The translations under genes were made by a program, and so were the position numbers. This document shows, piece after piece, positions 50,292 to 62,384 of a stretch of DNA of 64,000 nt (positions within the stretch are counted from its first letter, which is position 1; every line of letters begins with the position of its first letter). The stretch spans positions 113,937,899-114,001,898 of the forward strand of contig CM057346.1 in NCBI GenBank assembly GCA_030015575.1, in the 5' to 3' direction. The notes under the pieces were generated by a model. It worked only from the letters and a program-made list of their open reading frames with translations, did not search any database and was not told the origin of the DNA. Source of the DNA: Agapanthus africanus (Eukaryota; Streptophyta; Magnoliopsida; Asparagales; Amaryllidaceae).

Positions 50292-52290
50292 ATGCTAGAG
50301 AATTAGACGAAGTTGTTGGATTACGAAACTGAAACAACTCCGAAACATTGAAACGAAACCCATAGTTTCTGTCGATTTTTAAAAAGCCTCTAAAAATTTT
50401 TTTAGCAACGGCAGAGTTTTACATATGATGTAACATGAACACCACAGAAAATTTAGCCCCCGTCGCCAGATTTGGACCGTCCACATTGCACGTAAAACCG
50501 GCATGGCAGGTTTTTTAGCCTAGTCTTGGGTTGAATTATCTCTGGTGTTCTTGGCTCTGGGTTTTGGTGTTTCAGGTGTTGCTTGTTTTTGCTAAAATTG
50601 CATGTGATGTTATTTTTGTGCAAAGGTAATTCGGAGTGTTTTGTATTCGTAATTCTAACATCATTTCGGGTTATTTAGACGACGTTAAAAAGTTTGAACG
50701 GATATCAATAACCCAATTTTTCCCTCGCTGGAAATTTTCTAAGAGTTGGATTTTTTCCATGTTTAAAATCTTCAGAGAATCGTGCATGTGTTTTCTATGG
50801 ACCCTCTAGAAGAATGAAACCCTAACTCGATTATGTGACCATCGGAACCGCCACCAAACTCTAAGGTTTGTGGTAGTTCCGCGGCGCCATAGGTGAGGCA
50901 AGGGTTGACCCTTCGACGATTGGTCCATAGGTGTTGTGGAATGTTCTGGGTACTTTTTAAACTCCGCTCAAGTGTTGAGCTCTTTGGGAAATTTTGGGTG
51001 TTTGTTGATTCGATCGAAAAGTTTAGCATTGTCTATCTATCTGTGATTGTGATACAATATTTGGAATCCACAATAATTTGGTTTTGTGAAAACTAATTTG
51101 AATTTTATAAATCTAGCAAGTTAGTCTCATTTGATCGGTTGCCACGGATGTGGATCTAAAGTCCGTCGCAATTACGTAGTGTACGCGGATACTCCCGGGT
51201 AATGTTACTAGATAGCCACGCCCTATAGCCTCGACTAAGTGGCTGTAGGAGAACCCCGTTGCCTAAAGCATCCGTTCGGTTGCTCGCTGCAGCGGTGTTC
51301 CGCCTAAGTGCACTTCGTCGACGGCATCGGGGGTGCGGCCGTCTAATAAATTTTCCGACGAGTATTCGATCAGGGTGTCGGGAATCTTGCTGAATTGCCC
51401 AACTTGTCATTGGAATGTCTTTTCAATAACAAGACTAAAATGCAGGGTTTATAATTGTTAGGCATGTGATGTCTAAGGAATTCATATTGTTAGGCATGAA
51501 ATCCAAAGTATGTGATACATTGGGTTTATGGTGTCTAAAGAGGTTGCGGATTCCAATTTTTGTAGTTTTCACTTTCTTTTCTGCGACCGTAAGTGTAATA
51601 TGTGGTATATCGCCGGTTTCGTTGCTATATGTCAACGAAAATTGGGATACACATATTTACTTACGTTGATGATATGCGATGTTATGTGTTTCTAAGATAT
51701 GTTATATTGGATCGTCGTGTTTTGAATAGCCGGTTTTTTTATATGAGATGAGAGTTTTTCATTTTCATTCATGTAAAAGCTTGTATGTAATATTCTTTTA
51801 TTGTAGCACTTCCGAGTTGAGGATGATGTCACCATTGATTTATATTATTTACTTTTCAGTATTAGGATAGACCAAAAGAGGGGAGCACAAGTAACCGGGT
51901 TCTAGGGTCCAGTGGGAGACCATCTCGATGAGTCGAGACCGGGTCTCCTAACTCTAGAATTGGTAGGGTTGCTTGCCGCTCTCGTAGGGGTCTAGGGATG
52001 TGGGTTTGGATATTCATCACGACCATGGAATCCGTGTTTTCTACTGGCTTAATTTAAAACACGGAATTCCCTGTATATCCAATATTTCATATGTGAATCT
52101 TCTACTGCTGATATTCTGTGATGTGATCACTTGATATTCTGAGACGAATGCTTATTTTTTTTTATATATAATGATATATAATAAATATTGCTGCTTTCGT
52201 TTCTTCTGTGATGCTTAGGAAGTATAATTGATGGGACATCATTAATGAGATTAATGAAATAAAAGAAACCTAAAGATGTTGCAGAATCTT
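50292..52290 (+). other. Leader of the second Angela-like element
   Basis: Non-coding two kilobases after the primer site. 50660-51665 is homologous to 30540-31137. 51130-51420 is an extra segment, absent from the copy near 30950, that interrupts this homology. 51880-52010 is a GC-richer stretch related to the third Copia element at 45390-45540. Confidence 0.6.
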
Positions 52291-52293
52291 GTT

Positions 52294-52629
52294 TTAAAAA
52301 CTGGTAGCTCTAGTTCTTACTTTGCATAGCGGCATTCCTTGTAGAATATCCAGCACCTTATTCGATAAGGAAAGAGCCGAGATCCCTTCACCGGGAGTGA
52401 CCTCTTTAGCAAAACTAGCAGATGCTACAACCCGCTCGGTTTTTTTTATTACCTTTTTTAGTCCATGCTTTGCACAGTGATATTCATGAATCTCCAGCAC
52501 CTCATTCAATGAGGAAAGAGCCGATATCCTTTCACCGGAAGTGAGCTCTTTAGCAAAACTAGTAAAACCCTCAAAAAGACTCCTTTTCAAATAACTCGAT
52601 TCTATAACTATATCAAGTTCATTACGCAA
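52294..52629 (-). CDS. Antisense open frame with repeated TPGEGISAL-type motif
   Basis: A 111-codon frame on the strand opposite to the Copia element. It contains two repeats of about 30 residues: FAKELTSGERISALSSLNEV (about residues 25-44) and FAKEVTPGEGISALSLSNKV (about 73-92), each followed by LxI. An equivalent pair lies antisense in the third Copia element at 44690-44970. I recognise no family. It may be a genuine antisense accessory gene or a chance open frame over a conserved non-coding repeat. Confidence 0.4.
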   Translation of the reverse strand: MRNELDIVIESSYLKRSLFEGFTSFAKELTSGERISALSSLNEVLEIHEYHCAKHGLKKVIKKTERVVASASFAKEVTPGEGISALSLSNKVLDILQGMPLCKVRTRATSF

Positions 52630-53960
52630 AGGGTTTTCTTAAGAACCTATCGTAGCCCTCCGTCATTTCAGATAAGTAGTATTTAGCATTCGTGCTGCAT
52701 TTGTTGACCTTGTTAAGGCATAGTGTGCGGTAGCTGATTAGTGCTTATCTGCTAGCATATGATGTGATTGGATTAGGATAGTCATGCGACCTTGTTGACT
52801 TCGTCAAGGGTCATATGGGTGGGTTTAAATCAATCAGGAAATTAAGAGTTGAACTTGACTTGCGGTCTATGGTTTGTTGATCTTGTCAAGGTCATAGATC
52901 GCTTAGGGCACAATATTATCTGGAATTTCAAGTGTTGAAATTTGCAATGAGATTGCATACCATCTATGAGATAGTTGAATCTCGATACCCACTGCGAGTA
53001 AGAGTTACTCCTGGGAGAGTTTTGCACATTACAACTAGCCGATCAAGTAGGTGCCTTGAAAGGTGTTAACGGGGTTACGCCCATGGGAAAACGAGTTTTA
53101 TTTTAATTAGGTCCGTACGAAAGCACGAGAAACCTCCCTCAAAGTATCGACACTGGCCTGGCCGAAAGATTGACGAACTCGTAGAGTGTAATTAATCCTG
53201 GCTAATCTTACCTTTTATGGTTTGAAGGAAGATTTGATAAAAACAGTGGGAGCCATCCTGATTAGATAAAATAATAACCAATCTGATCTTGCAAGAGCAT
53301 ACGCTGAGTGTTTTTTTACTCTCTCTCTTCTGGTAGCGACCATGTGACACCATAATTAAGATAATAATATGGATGCATTGACCGAACCTGCTTATTATAC
53401 TGTGTTGGGGAGCGTTGGTTCCGCTCTATCTTATAATTATTATCAGTCCGAACAGGAAATAGGGGATTATCCGGATTTCCATGCAACCCAATCGAAGAAA
53501 GTGTATGTTGATGCATCTTCTTAGGGTGTGTTCATTACCGAGAACTGTTTCTCAGTATCCTCTACGTCCTGAGAATGTGATACCGGATCATGATCCCGCA
53601 TATGTAATATGTTACATGGCCTATAGAAAGGTAGAGACTCTGGGATAGGGTGATATATCTCTAAGTATTAGAGAATAGTGTAGTTATTGCAGCCAAATCA
53701 GTTGGCAGATATCACATTGTATTACCAAATGGTAAATACATTGATTATGAACAAATGTTATTACATGCCGAACCTGATATACAATATTACATCAGTTTCT
53801 TTATTAAGTTAAAGAAGAATATAATTTTGTATTGATGGATAATGTTGTGAACATTTTCCTTAATCAAGAGTTGATTGGATCAGGCACGTTATGTAATGGC
53901 ATATGTGTTCTAAATCAAACCACAGTTCAAAGTATATAGAACACACACAAGAGGAGTAGT
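52630..53960 (+). pseudogene. Decayed gag/protease region of the second Angela-like element
   Basis: The position corresponds to gag and protease. A possible gag start ATGGATGCATTGACCGAACC occurs at 53370, but stops follow. No zinc knuckle or protease motif could be read. Confidence 0.4.
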
Positions 53961-54480
53961 TAAGAAATGAACGAATCCTTTTTACGGCATTGTAGACTAA
54001 GTCATATCAATGCGACACGATCAGCTAAGTTATATAAGGATGAATATTTGAATCCATTCGAATTCTAATTTTATAATACTTTCTAGTCTTGTCTCAAAGG
54101 TAAAATGACCAATACTCGCTTTACTGGAAACAAAGAGTTATTGAACTCTTGGAACAGATACATGGTGATGTATACGGTCCTATGTCTACAAATGCCAGGG
54201 TTGGTTCTTTGTACTTCATTACATTCATCGACGATTTCTTAAGATTCGGACGTATGTTCCTGTTGAAACACGAGTCTGAAACTTTTGAGAAATTCAAAGA
54301 ATATAAGCTTGAAGTTAAAGAACCAGATGGGTAGAAGTATTAAAGTCCTTCTATGAGATCAAGGAGGCGAATACTTGTGCATGGATTTCCTGTATTTTCT
54401 AAACATAGAATATGCTTCTCTCTCAGCTTACTCTTTCGTATACACCACAGCACAATGGTGTATCGTGGCAGAGGTATCGC
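53961..54480 (+). pseudogene. Copia pre-integrase and integrase start
   Basis: The translation gives LRHCRLSHINATRSAKLYKD (the HxxxxH half of the zinc finger), then CLKGKMTN (pre-integrase), and in the open piece 54149-54334 EQIHGDVYGPMSTNARVG, YFITFIDDFLRFGRMFLLKH and FEKFKEYKLEVK. D in HGDVYGPM is the first catalytic Asp of the Copia integrase. Stops occur before and after, and the second and third catalytic residues are in damaged sequence. Confidence 0.85.
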
Positions 54481-55182
54481 ACCCTATGAGATATGGTGCG
54501 TTCTATGATGAGTATTGCTGGGTTGCCTATTTCCTTTTGGAGTTATGCACTTGAGAAGCTCCATACCTATTGAATAGGGTTCCATCCAAATCAGTGCATA
54601 TCACTCCATATGTGATATGGTATGGGAAGAAACTATGTCTTAAACGAGTTAAGATATGAGGTTGTCCGGCCTATGTTGAAAAGCAAAATCCGGACAAGCT
54701 CAAGGCAAGGTCAGTTCTGTATAAATTTGTTGGATGTCCCAAACATTAGCGAGGGTATATCTTCTACCTAACCGAGGATCAAAATGTATTTTGTTTCTCA
54801 GAATGCCACCTTTTTAGAAAAGGAATTTCTTGTGACGAAATTTGTGGACATAAGGTAGAATTAGAAGGAGTTCTAGCTAGACAAACTAACTGCTAATGAT
54901 TTAGTGAAACCAAAGGATTCAATAGCCTCTAACGAACCTCAGACTCTCGCGAATTTGGTAGGGTTACTCATCCCCCTGAGAGATACTACGGTTTTCTCGA
55001 TGACGGTGGGAGCAGGGATCGCATCATGGTAGATGATGACCCAACCAGGTTCAGGCAGGCTGTCACGAGTGCAGACTCTGTGAAATGGCTGGATACTATG
55101 CGATCAAAGATGGAATCCATGTACACCAACAAAGTATGACTTTGATTGTTGCACCTGAAGGGGTAAAACCCATCAGGAGCAA
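54481..55182 (+). pseudogene. Decayed integrase C-terminus and RT start of the second Angela-like element
   Basis: Recognisable shreds: ALEKLHTY.NRVPSK.VHITPY near 54550-54620 and GCPAYVEKQNPDKLKARS near 54660-54715, as in Copia integrase C-termini, then DPTRFRQAVTSADSVKWLDTMRSKMESM near 55038-55130, the start of the RT domain (longer runs not quoted in full). All frames are interrupted. Confidence 0.65.
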
Positions 55183-55437
55183 ATGGATCTAGAGAATATT
55201 CTTGGTGTAAATGGAAAGTTGAGACTTTCAAAGCTATGCTTAAGTCCATCAGGATTAAAGCACGCATCGCGGAGTTGGAACATCTGTTTTGATGTGGCAG
55301 TCAAAGAGTTTGACTTGATAAAAAAGGAAGATGAACCTTGTATATACAAGAACGTTTTAGAGAGTAAGGTTATCTTACACTTATTGTACGTAGATGCCAT
55401 ACTCTTGATAGGAAATAGTCTCCTATGCTACACTTAG
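55183..55437 (+). CDS. Copia RT fragment with altered active site (YVDA)
   Basis: An 84-codon frame that reads SGLKHASRSWNICFDVAVKE, then EPCIYKNV and LLYVDAILLIGNSL. It corresponds to the YGLKQASRSWN to YVDDILLIGN region of Copia RT. The second Asp of the motif is Ala72 here, which would abolish polymerase activity. About 100 residues of RT are missing just before it, since sequence of the fingers (GKVETFKAM) directly precedes in another frame. It is a relic. Confidence 0.85.
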   Translation: MDLENILGVNGKLRLSKLCLSPSGLKHASRSWNICFDVAVKEFDLIKKEDEPCIYKNVLESKVILHLLYVDAILLIGNSLLCYT

Positions 55438-56319
55438 TCATGCTCCTCTTATCACGAGGATTCTCTATGGATAATCTGGATGATACCTACTACATCTTCT
55501 GGATTATGATCTATGGTGATAGATCTAAGTGGATTTAGGAGTGTCCCAAATCCAGGTATATTAACACCATACTAAAGGGGTTTAGTATAGAGGATTCTAA
55601 GCGTGGTGGTTCTCCCACTTACTCATAAATCACTCTCTCCAAAAAGATGTTTCCCGAGACAGATTTGGAGAGAGCTCGCATGCAAGGGATACCCTCTGCT
55701 TCGGCACTAGGCTCTATCATGCATGTGATATTATTCACCAGACTAGATGTATCTAAATCACTAGGTGTAGTGATCAGGAATCAATTGGATCTTGGGAGAA
55801 TCACTGGATAGCTGTGGAGGACATTCTTAAGTACTTGAGAAGCACTGAAAGAATGTTCTTGGTTCGAGCTTCCATAGTGATAAGGTCGACTGAAAGTCAT
55901 TCACAGGTATTGTCTTTACCCTCAGTGGAGGGACGGTATGTTGGAAGAGTTCCAAGCTAGATACCGTAGCAGACTAGACGATAAAGGCTGAATATATCGC
56001 TGCCAACGATGCTGCAAAAGTGGTTGTTCGGACATTTCTTTTTCATGAGATGAACATGGTTCCTACCATTGAGCGTCCAATAACTGTTATTGTGACAACA
56101 AGGGAGCTGTGGCTTTGGCCTAGGAACCCCAGTCCCATCAGCGATCCAGACATATTCTGAGGCAGTATCACCTGATCAGGGAAATGCTCGATCTCTAGGA
56201 GATCGAGCTCAGGAGAGTTGTCACGAAGGATAACACGGCGGATCCACTCACAGAGGCTTTTTCCCAGAGAGAATTTTATGGGATGTTGGGTATGAGATAC
56301 TACAACAACTAGCCCTACT
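55438..56319 (+). pseudogene. RT thumb and RNase H remnant of the second Angela-like element
   Basis: Readable pieces are FSMDNLDDTYYIFWI, RARMQGIPSASALGSIMHVM, then SFTGIVFTLSGGTVCWKSS, a stop, IKAEYIAANDAAK and the end NTADPLTEAF near 56230. These match the Copia RNase H at 60664-61035. At least three in-frame stops and several shifts are present. Confidence 0.8.
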
Positions 56320-56332
56320 GCAATTGGGAGAT
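56320..56332 (+). other. Polypurine tract of the second Angela-like element
   Basis: GCAATTGGGAGAT directly before the LTR start TGTTAGTT. Confidence 0.8.
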
Positions 56333-58523
56333 TGTTAGTTATATGTATGCCCTAGAGGCCATTATTGAACATATAATATATATTATAGTGGATGCTTGGA
56401 CATACATAGGGATGACTTTCTTGCTCGACATGATAGTATGATATCTGGTTTCTCTTTATCTTAACATGTACACTTATTGTCTCTCTATTACATGTTGATA
56501 AAGCCCTTAGCATGAGTACTTAACTACCAGGATTATGATGCAGATGATAATAGTGGGGCAAGGGTAGTCAGTAAGTACATCCTTTAAATGATCCTAGTCA
56601 TGGGAGTATCGAGATGGGGCATCGATATTCCAGAGTAGACTAGCGTATACGCTTCTTGACCCATATGATGGACGATGGATGATCCCACATCCATTGGTGT
56701 TTGACATCAAAGAAGGTATACGGGTGCTTAGTGGAGACTGGGTACACTTAACGGACTCGCCGAGAACTCCTAGTTGGTATTATACCTATGGTCAGATAGC
56801 AGTTCTCTGGTGACACTGGTACAGGTTAGTCTGTAGACCCAAGATCGTCATAGAGTCTTGTGTGATTCCTATTGTGTTTTGATTTCCACCTTACCACGTC
56901 CAAGAGATCATGCAAAACGGTGGTTTCTGGATACAGTCCCGAGTCATATCGAGGCAATGAGCGATAGGAGCGGATTCGTCTCTCCCGGTATTGGGGGATG
57001 ATGTTGCGCTATGCTCGATTGGCCATAACAGGAAATCCCTGGCCAGGGTTGCTGAGATCTACTAGTATGTGTTACCAGTATTTTCTCGAACCGTTATAGA
57101 CCTTGTATCGACATGACTTATCAGGCTATTGGGGTCTGATGTTATACCACCCCTACGTTGTGATATGTGACATATCAGACGAAGAGACTGGACTGGATGG
57201 TAGTGTTACTGATTAGATTCGCAAGAGTATGAGCAGGATTACTTGTTGATCTTATGATCGCTCAATACCCGGGTGGCCGTTACGTTTAGAAGAACGCTTG
57301 CGGCTTGTAGGTGATTGATATGATCACCACCTACTGCCGGCGTACTGATGAGTCTTTAGAGTCCTACATAGAGGTTTCCTGGCTCAAGCAAAATGAAGTA
57401 CGGGAATATATATGATATGTGCGGTACCGAGACTAATACGAGTATGTGATACCGTATTCTATTCTCGCGATATGTGATATCGGTCGGTTATATGTGATAT
57501 AACCGGGTTATCGGATCAAGTGTTGATTCGATAAATTGTTACATTTGATATTAGCCGGTTGTATGTGATATAGCCAGATTATTAAATCAAGTGTTGATTT
57601 AATAATTTAATGTATAATTATATATTGAATATATTGAATTACATTAACTAATATTAGCTCACTTAAACATTTCTTTTTCTCACTTTAGTGCACACACACT
57701 ATATGTGTGTGTGTGTGTGTGATATGTTATTGTGCCATGGTTGTTGATATATGCAATATGGGTGTATATGACTTACACCATGCTCTTGATAATTAAAGGT
57801 TTTTATTTATTTTAGTAATTCACAAATTTGTGTAATTAGTCATGGTTGAAGCTTGTAGAAGCTTGTAGTGTCCATTGACTCAGTCCACTAATTTGTTTTA
57901 CTTAAAATATTTATTAACCTAACCATTATCCTTAGCCATAGTTTAGTCTCTACATGAGTTAGTATATGGTACAAACTCACCCATGATTGCTATTCTCACC
58001 TCATGAATTTCATTCTCTTCTCCATTTTCATCTTCTTCTTCATCAAGAAAAAGCTTTCTTGCTTTTCTCACGGTGAAGAAATATTGTGATAAAAATAAAT
58101 CCAAAATGAGCAATATTCCTACTTCATCATCCTCTATTAGATTAGCCATTTAGTTTAGAGTGTTTGCTTCACTAAACCCTAATTTAGTGAAGAGGTAGCT
58201 TGGGTTTGAGTCTCCTCGACATAGATCATCTTCGGCCTCGAAAACTTCAAGAAAGCTTGTTCATTTCACCTTATGGAGCCTTACTAGAGTCTGGAAGATC
58301 ACTACTTGAAACGAAGGGACTACTACACAGAGCTATTGAAGTGAAGGACTGGTCTATAAAAGTTGTATTCCTTGTTCACTTTGTATGTAAATTTGTTTGC
58401 ATGCTTGATTTGTCTAAATCTCTAGTTTAGATTCTATGTTAGGGTTCATTAGTACGACAATTTTTTGAAAATGGCGTAGACTATGCCTCCCAAAACCTCG
58501 CTGTCGTGCTAAGCAACCTTGCA
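56333..58523 (+). repeat. 3' LTR of the second Angela-like element
   Basis: 2191 bp, TGTTAGTTATATG to AACCTTGCA, followed by AAGTT. Contains a (TG)n run at 57702-57722 and the long palindrome near 57579-57606. Confidence 0.9.
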
Positions 58524-58528
58524 AAGTT

Positions 58529-60500
58529 GGTTCAAGTAGTTTGGGTTCGAGTTTAGATTCGAGTAAGGTTAGAGTTCTAGTCTGTGTTCGAGTTCGAGTT
58601 CAAGTTTAGGTTCGTGTTTGGATTCGAGTTCATGTCTTTTCATTTGAATTGATGTAAATTGTTAAAAATCTTATGTTCGGAAGAAATCGGCAACTGTTGT
58701 ACATGGACAGTAGGATTTGTGTCTTTTTCCAACACAATTGCTATTTGATAACTCCATTAAATTGTCTAACCTGAATAGGCAAGCACCCACTTTCTCCGGC
58801 TTCTTGAGGATCAAGAGAAATGATACGTTTAAACCTATATTAATTCTAGAGTCCTTAAAATATTGTTTGCATATCTCAAGGGTTTTTATGAAAAATACTT
58901 TAATAAAGTTTTAAAATAAATTTCGAGGGTTATTTATAATATTTAAGGTTTTCATAGTGTATTTTAATTGTTCTGGTGTTTTGGGGATAAAATCTAGCTT
59001 GTTGAAAGTTTATGGTATTTTTATGAAAACGATTACTTGTGGAAACTTGGTGGGATTTTATTAAGAATTCTAACTTTTCATTTTAAAGAATATAGTTTCA
59101 TAATATGTTTTTATTGAAAATATAGATTCATAATTTTTATATAATTTTTCAAAAATTAGTTTTGATTAGAAAATTCGCATTTCTTAAAAACCGTATTTTT
59201 ATTTTCTTTCGAGACCGAATATTCTGTGAGAAGTTCTGCATCTCGCTCTACTATCCAAAAGATGTGCGATAATCCGCACTATCCTTTAGCGGGTCCCCTA
59301 ACGAGGATTGTAAAGCCATAATTACCAAGGATTTCAAAATCCCGATTAAGAGAAACTCGTTTTGTAAAAGTGTTGTATTTTAATGTAAAAGTCATTCTTT
59401 AAATTAGCTATATGTTTAGAGTACCATGCTATGAAACCATAGTGTGTGTGTGGGTTAGGTCGTTACCCCGTGAAGTTTTCCAGAAGTTATTTTTAACAAT
59501 TATTGAAAAGGGGTTATACTAAAGTTCATGGTATTTTAATGAAAAGTTCGTTTATGATAGTTTCACATGAAAGTTTTGATTAAACTCAAAGCTAAATGAT
59601 TGTAAACTAAGTTACAAGTAGTGTGAGAAAGTTATTTTGACCTATTTTTCTTTAGAAAGCGGAGTACAAAGGTTAAAACTACACATATCGGAGTTAACTC
59701 CATTTTTCCGATATGTTTTTAGAAGATGGTTTTGAGATGAAAGAAGAAGAGAGAAGAGGGACTTACGAGTTTAGATGGTTAACAAGAAATAGAAGAAGCT
59801 TTCGGGTTTCATGGTTTCGTCGGAGATGCTCCGGTCGTTGAGTTTGGCTTGCTACTCCACTAGGGTGCTTAACTCCACTTGGTACTAAGAGAGTTTGAGA
59901 GCATTTTTTTATAGAAATTTCAAAATGTGGGAGAGCTAGGGCATGGTGGTATTTATAGTGAAGAATTAGGATTTGGGATTAAAAAATGTGGATTAAAAGA
60001 ATTAAAATGGTTAATTGAAGGGTCTCTGTTTGATTGCAAGAAAATCATACAGTGCATGAGAGTTGAGGGGAGTTGAAGAGTCAACTGTGCAAAGCACGGG
60101 GGGATTTGGAGCTATCCCAACCGTCGGCGTAGGCCCAAGGTGCAAAACAGGCTGTTGGATCTTGAAGCATTGCCTCGAGATTCATACCACGTGTCAAGTT
60201 GGTTGTGTACACCTCATTGCGCCTGTTTGATTTTTCTGAAACTTTTCGTTTCTCCGTGTATTGCACATGCAACTCTTGGGCTTCAGAAAAATTAAAAAGA
60301 AAAAATCCTAAAATTAATTGGGTGTTATGGAAATCGAACACCAAGGTTATGTCACAACATTGCAAATGGTTTACCAGTAAGCTACAAGTTTCTTCTTGTT
60401 TTTATTTAACAAAAATAACTGTTAACTCTTACACAGGCTGTAATACCCTTTTCTGTACAATAACAAGGAATTTTTGTATAGGAATTTCAGAGTCGTTACA
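58529..60500 (-). repeat. Solo chromovirus-like LTR, right piece
   Basis: Continues 37947 after removal of the Copia element and one AAGTT. Ends GGAATTTCAGAGTCGTTACA, i.e. the LTR starts TGTAACGACTCTG on the minus strand. A repeated TTCGAG/GTTCGAG stretch at 58545-58640 is a short simple repeat. No gene. Confidence 0.7.
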
Positions 60501-60505
60501 CTCTC

Positions 60506-60663
60506 TCTAAACAGATGTCTCCCAACACTGATTTGGAGAGGGACCGCATGAACATGATACCATATGCTTGTGCAGTTGGGTCTATCATGTACATGATGTT
60601 ATGCACCAGACCGGATGTATTTTATGCACTTAGTGTGGTAAGTAGATATCAATCAAACCTAGG
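60506..60663 (+). pseudogene. Copia RT C-terminal remnant (continuation of 36798-37039)
   Basis: Reads SKQMSPNTDLERDRMNMIPY, then ACAVGSIMYMMLCTRPDVFYALSVVSRYQS in shifted form, as in the Copia RT-RNase H connection. A small deletion near 60660 shifts into the RNase H frame. (Second motif in short: MLCTRPDV.). Confidence 0.85.
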
Positions 60664-61035
60664 GTGAAGCACTGGGTAGCTGTGAAGAACATTCTTAAGT
60701 ACTTGCAAAGGACTAAAGATATGTTCTTGGTGTATGGTAATGGAGAACTCCAACTGGAGTCCTTTACCGATTCGAGCTTCCAGAGTGATAAGGATGGCAG
60801 CAAGTCTGTCTCGGGCTTTATCTTCACCCTCAATGGAGGGGCGGTATGTTGGAAGAGTTCTAAGCAAGATACCATTGCAGACTCGACAATGGAGGCTGAA
60901 TACATCGCTGCAAACGATGCTTCCAAAGAGGCTGTTTGGATGAAGATGTTCATTGTTGAACTTGGTGTGGTTCCATCCATTAAGAATCCAATACCTTTGT
61001 ATTGTGATAACAATGGAGCTGTGGTTTTGGCCTAG
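60664..61035 (+). CDS. Copia RNase H domain
   Basis: An open frame of 123 codons. HWVAVKNILKYLQRTKDMFL is the connection; the RNase H signature follows with D36 in SFTDSSFQ, E77 in STMEAEYIAA and D115 in LYCDNNGAV, all catalytic residues intact. A single TAG replaces the codon after VLA, where Copia proteins continue with a Lys/Gln-rich motif; the final tract (ADPLMKAI near 61155) is still present beyond it. The domain degrades the RNA strand during reverse transcription. Its gene is split from RT by the 23-kb nested insertion, so it is non-functional. A long antisense frame (61218-60649) is a shadow. Confidence 0.9.
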   Translation: MKHWVAVKNILKYLQRTKDMFLVYGNGELQLESFTDSSFQSDKDGSKSVSGFIFTLNGGAVCWKSSKQDTIADSTMEAEYIAANDASKEAVWMKMFIVELGVVPSIKNPIPLYCDNNGAVVLA

Positions 61036-61240
61036 GAACCCCGATCCCATCAGCGATCCATACATATTCTGAGGCGGGATCACCTGATCCGGGAGATAGT
61101 TGATCGCTGGGAGATCGAGATCAGGAGAGAAGACATGAAAGACAACACGGCGGATCCACTCATGAAGGCCATTCACCAGACATAGTTTGAGAGACTTTAT
61201 AGGATGTTGGGTATGCAATACTACAACAACTGGTCTTAGT
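61036..61240 (+). pseudogene. C-terminal end of Copia pol and 3' UTR
   Basis: After the stop at 61033-61035 the element's frame still reads RNPDPISDPYIF and then, shifted, IRRDHLIREIVDRWEIEIRR and NTADPLMKAIHQT. It ends before the polypurine tract GTAAGTGGGAGAT (61241-61253). Confidence 0.75.
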
Positions 61241-62384
61241 GTAAGTGGGAGATTGTTAGGAATATGTATGCCCTAGAAGCCATTATTGTATATTATAGTG
61301 GATGCTTGGACATATATATAGAGGATTTTCTTGCTCGACATGATAGTATGCTATCTAGTTGCTCTTTATCTTAACATGTACACTTGTTTTTAGTTTACAG
61401 TCATTTTGATACATGTTGATAAAGTCCTTAGAATATTGCCTTGACTACCATTACTACGATGCAGATCATACTAGAAAAGCTTGTGTAGTCGATAAGCACA
61501 TCCTTTAACAATTCCTAGTCGAGAGAGTATCGAGACAGGGCATCTATATTCCAGAGTAGATTAGTGTGTATGTTTCATGATCTTGTTTGGGGCGATGGTT
61601 GATCCCATAACCATTGGTGTTTGATATCAAAGATTGTACACCGGTGCTCATTGGAGAATGGGTACACCGAACATGACTCGCCGAGAACTTCTAGATGGTA
61701 CCTTACTTATCGTTAGATAGCAGTTCTCTGGTGACACTTGTACAGGTTAGTTTTTAGACCCGAGATCGTCATAGAGTCTTGTGTGGTTCCTACTGTGCTT
61801 TGATTTCCTCCCTACCACAGCTCAAAGGAGTCATGCAAACAGGTTGATTTTGGGTACAGTCCCGAGTCACATGGAGGCAGTGAGTGATAGGAGGGGTTTC
61901 GTCTCTCCCGGCATTAGGAGTTAATATTGCGCCATGCGCGATTGGCTATAATAGCAAGTCCCTGGCCAGGGCTGATGAGATTTACTGATAAGTGTTATCA
62001 GTAGTTTCTCGAAAGGTTATAAGCCACACATCGGCATGACTTATCGAGTTAGTGGTGTCTGACGATTCCACCCCCGGACTTGATATGCGACATATCAGAC
62101 GAAGAGACCGGACTGTACGGTATATGTTGCTTATAGGCTCCATGGGAGTTTGGACAAGTTTGCTTGTTGATCTTCTATTCATTCAATACCTGGGTAGCCG
62201 TTATGTCCAGCTAGTACCGCTGATGGCTTGTAGGTTTCTGAGGTGATCTTTACATACTGCTGAAGTATTGACGAGTCTTTAGAGTCCCACATAGAGGTTT
62301 CCTAGCTCAAGCGAAATGAAATAGGGTATATATGGAGATATGTGCGGGAGCTTGATTAAATACGAGTATATGATACTGTATTCA

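Larger units (their letters stand above)
37948..58523 (+). mobile_element. Second Angela-like Ty1/Copia element, complete but decayed, with a nested insertion
   Basis: LTRs of about 2.17-2.19 kb (37948-38448 plus 48607-50277; 56333-58523) start TGTTAGTTAGATG/TGTTAGTTATATG and end in TGCA. Target duplications AAGTT stand at 37943-37947 and 58524-58528. The interior 50278-56332 has a primer site, remnants of pre-integrase, integrase, RT and RNase H in Copia order (INT before RT), and a polypurine tract. All coding pieces are broken. Confidence 0.88.

Noticed and set aside
60649-61218. 189-codon minus-strand frame
   Set aside because: It is a shadow of the Copia RNase H on the plus strand.
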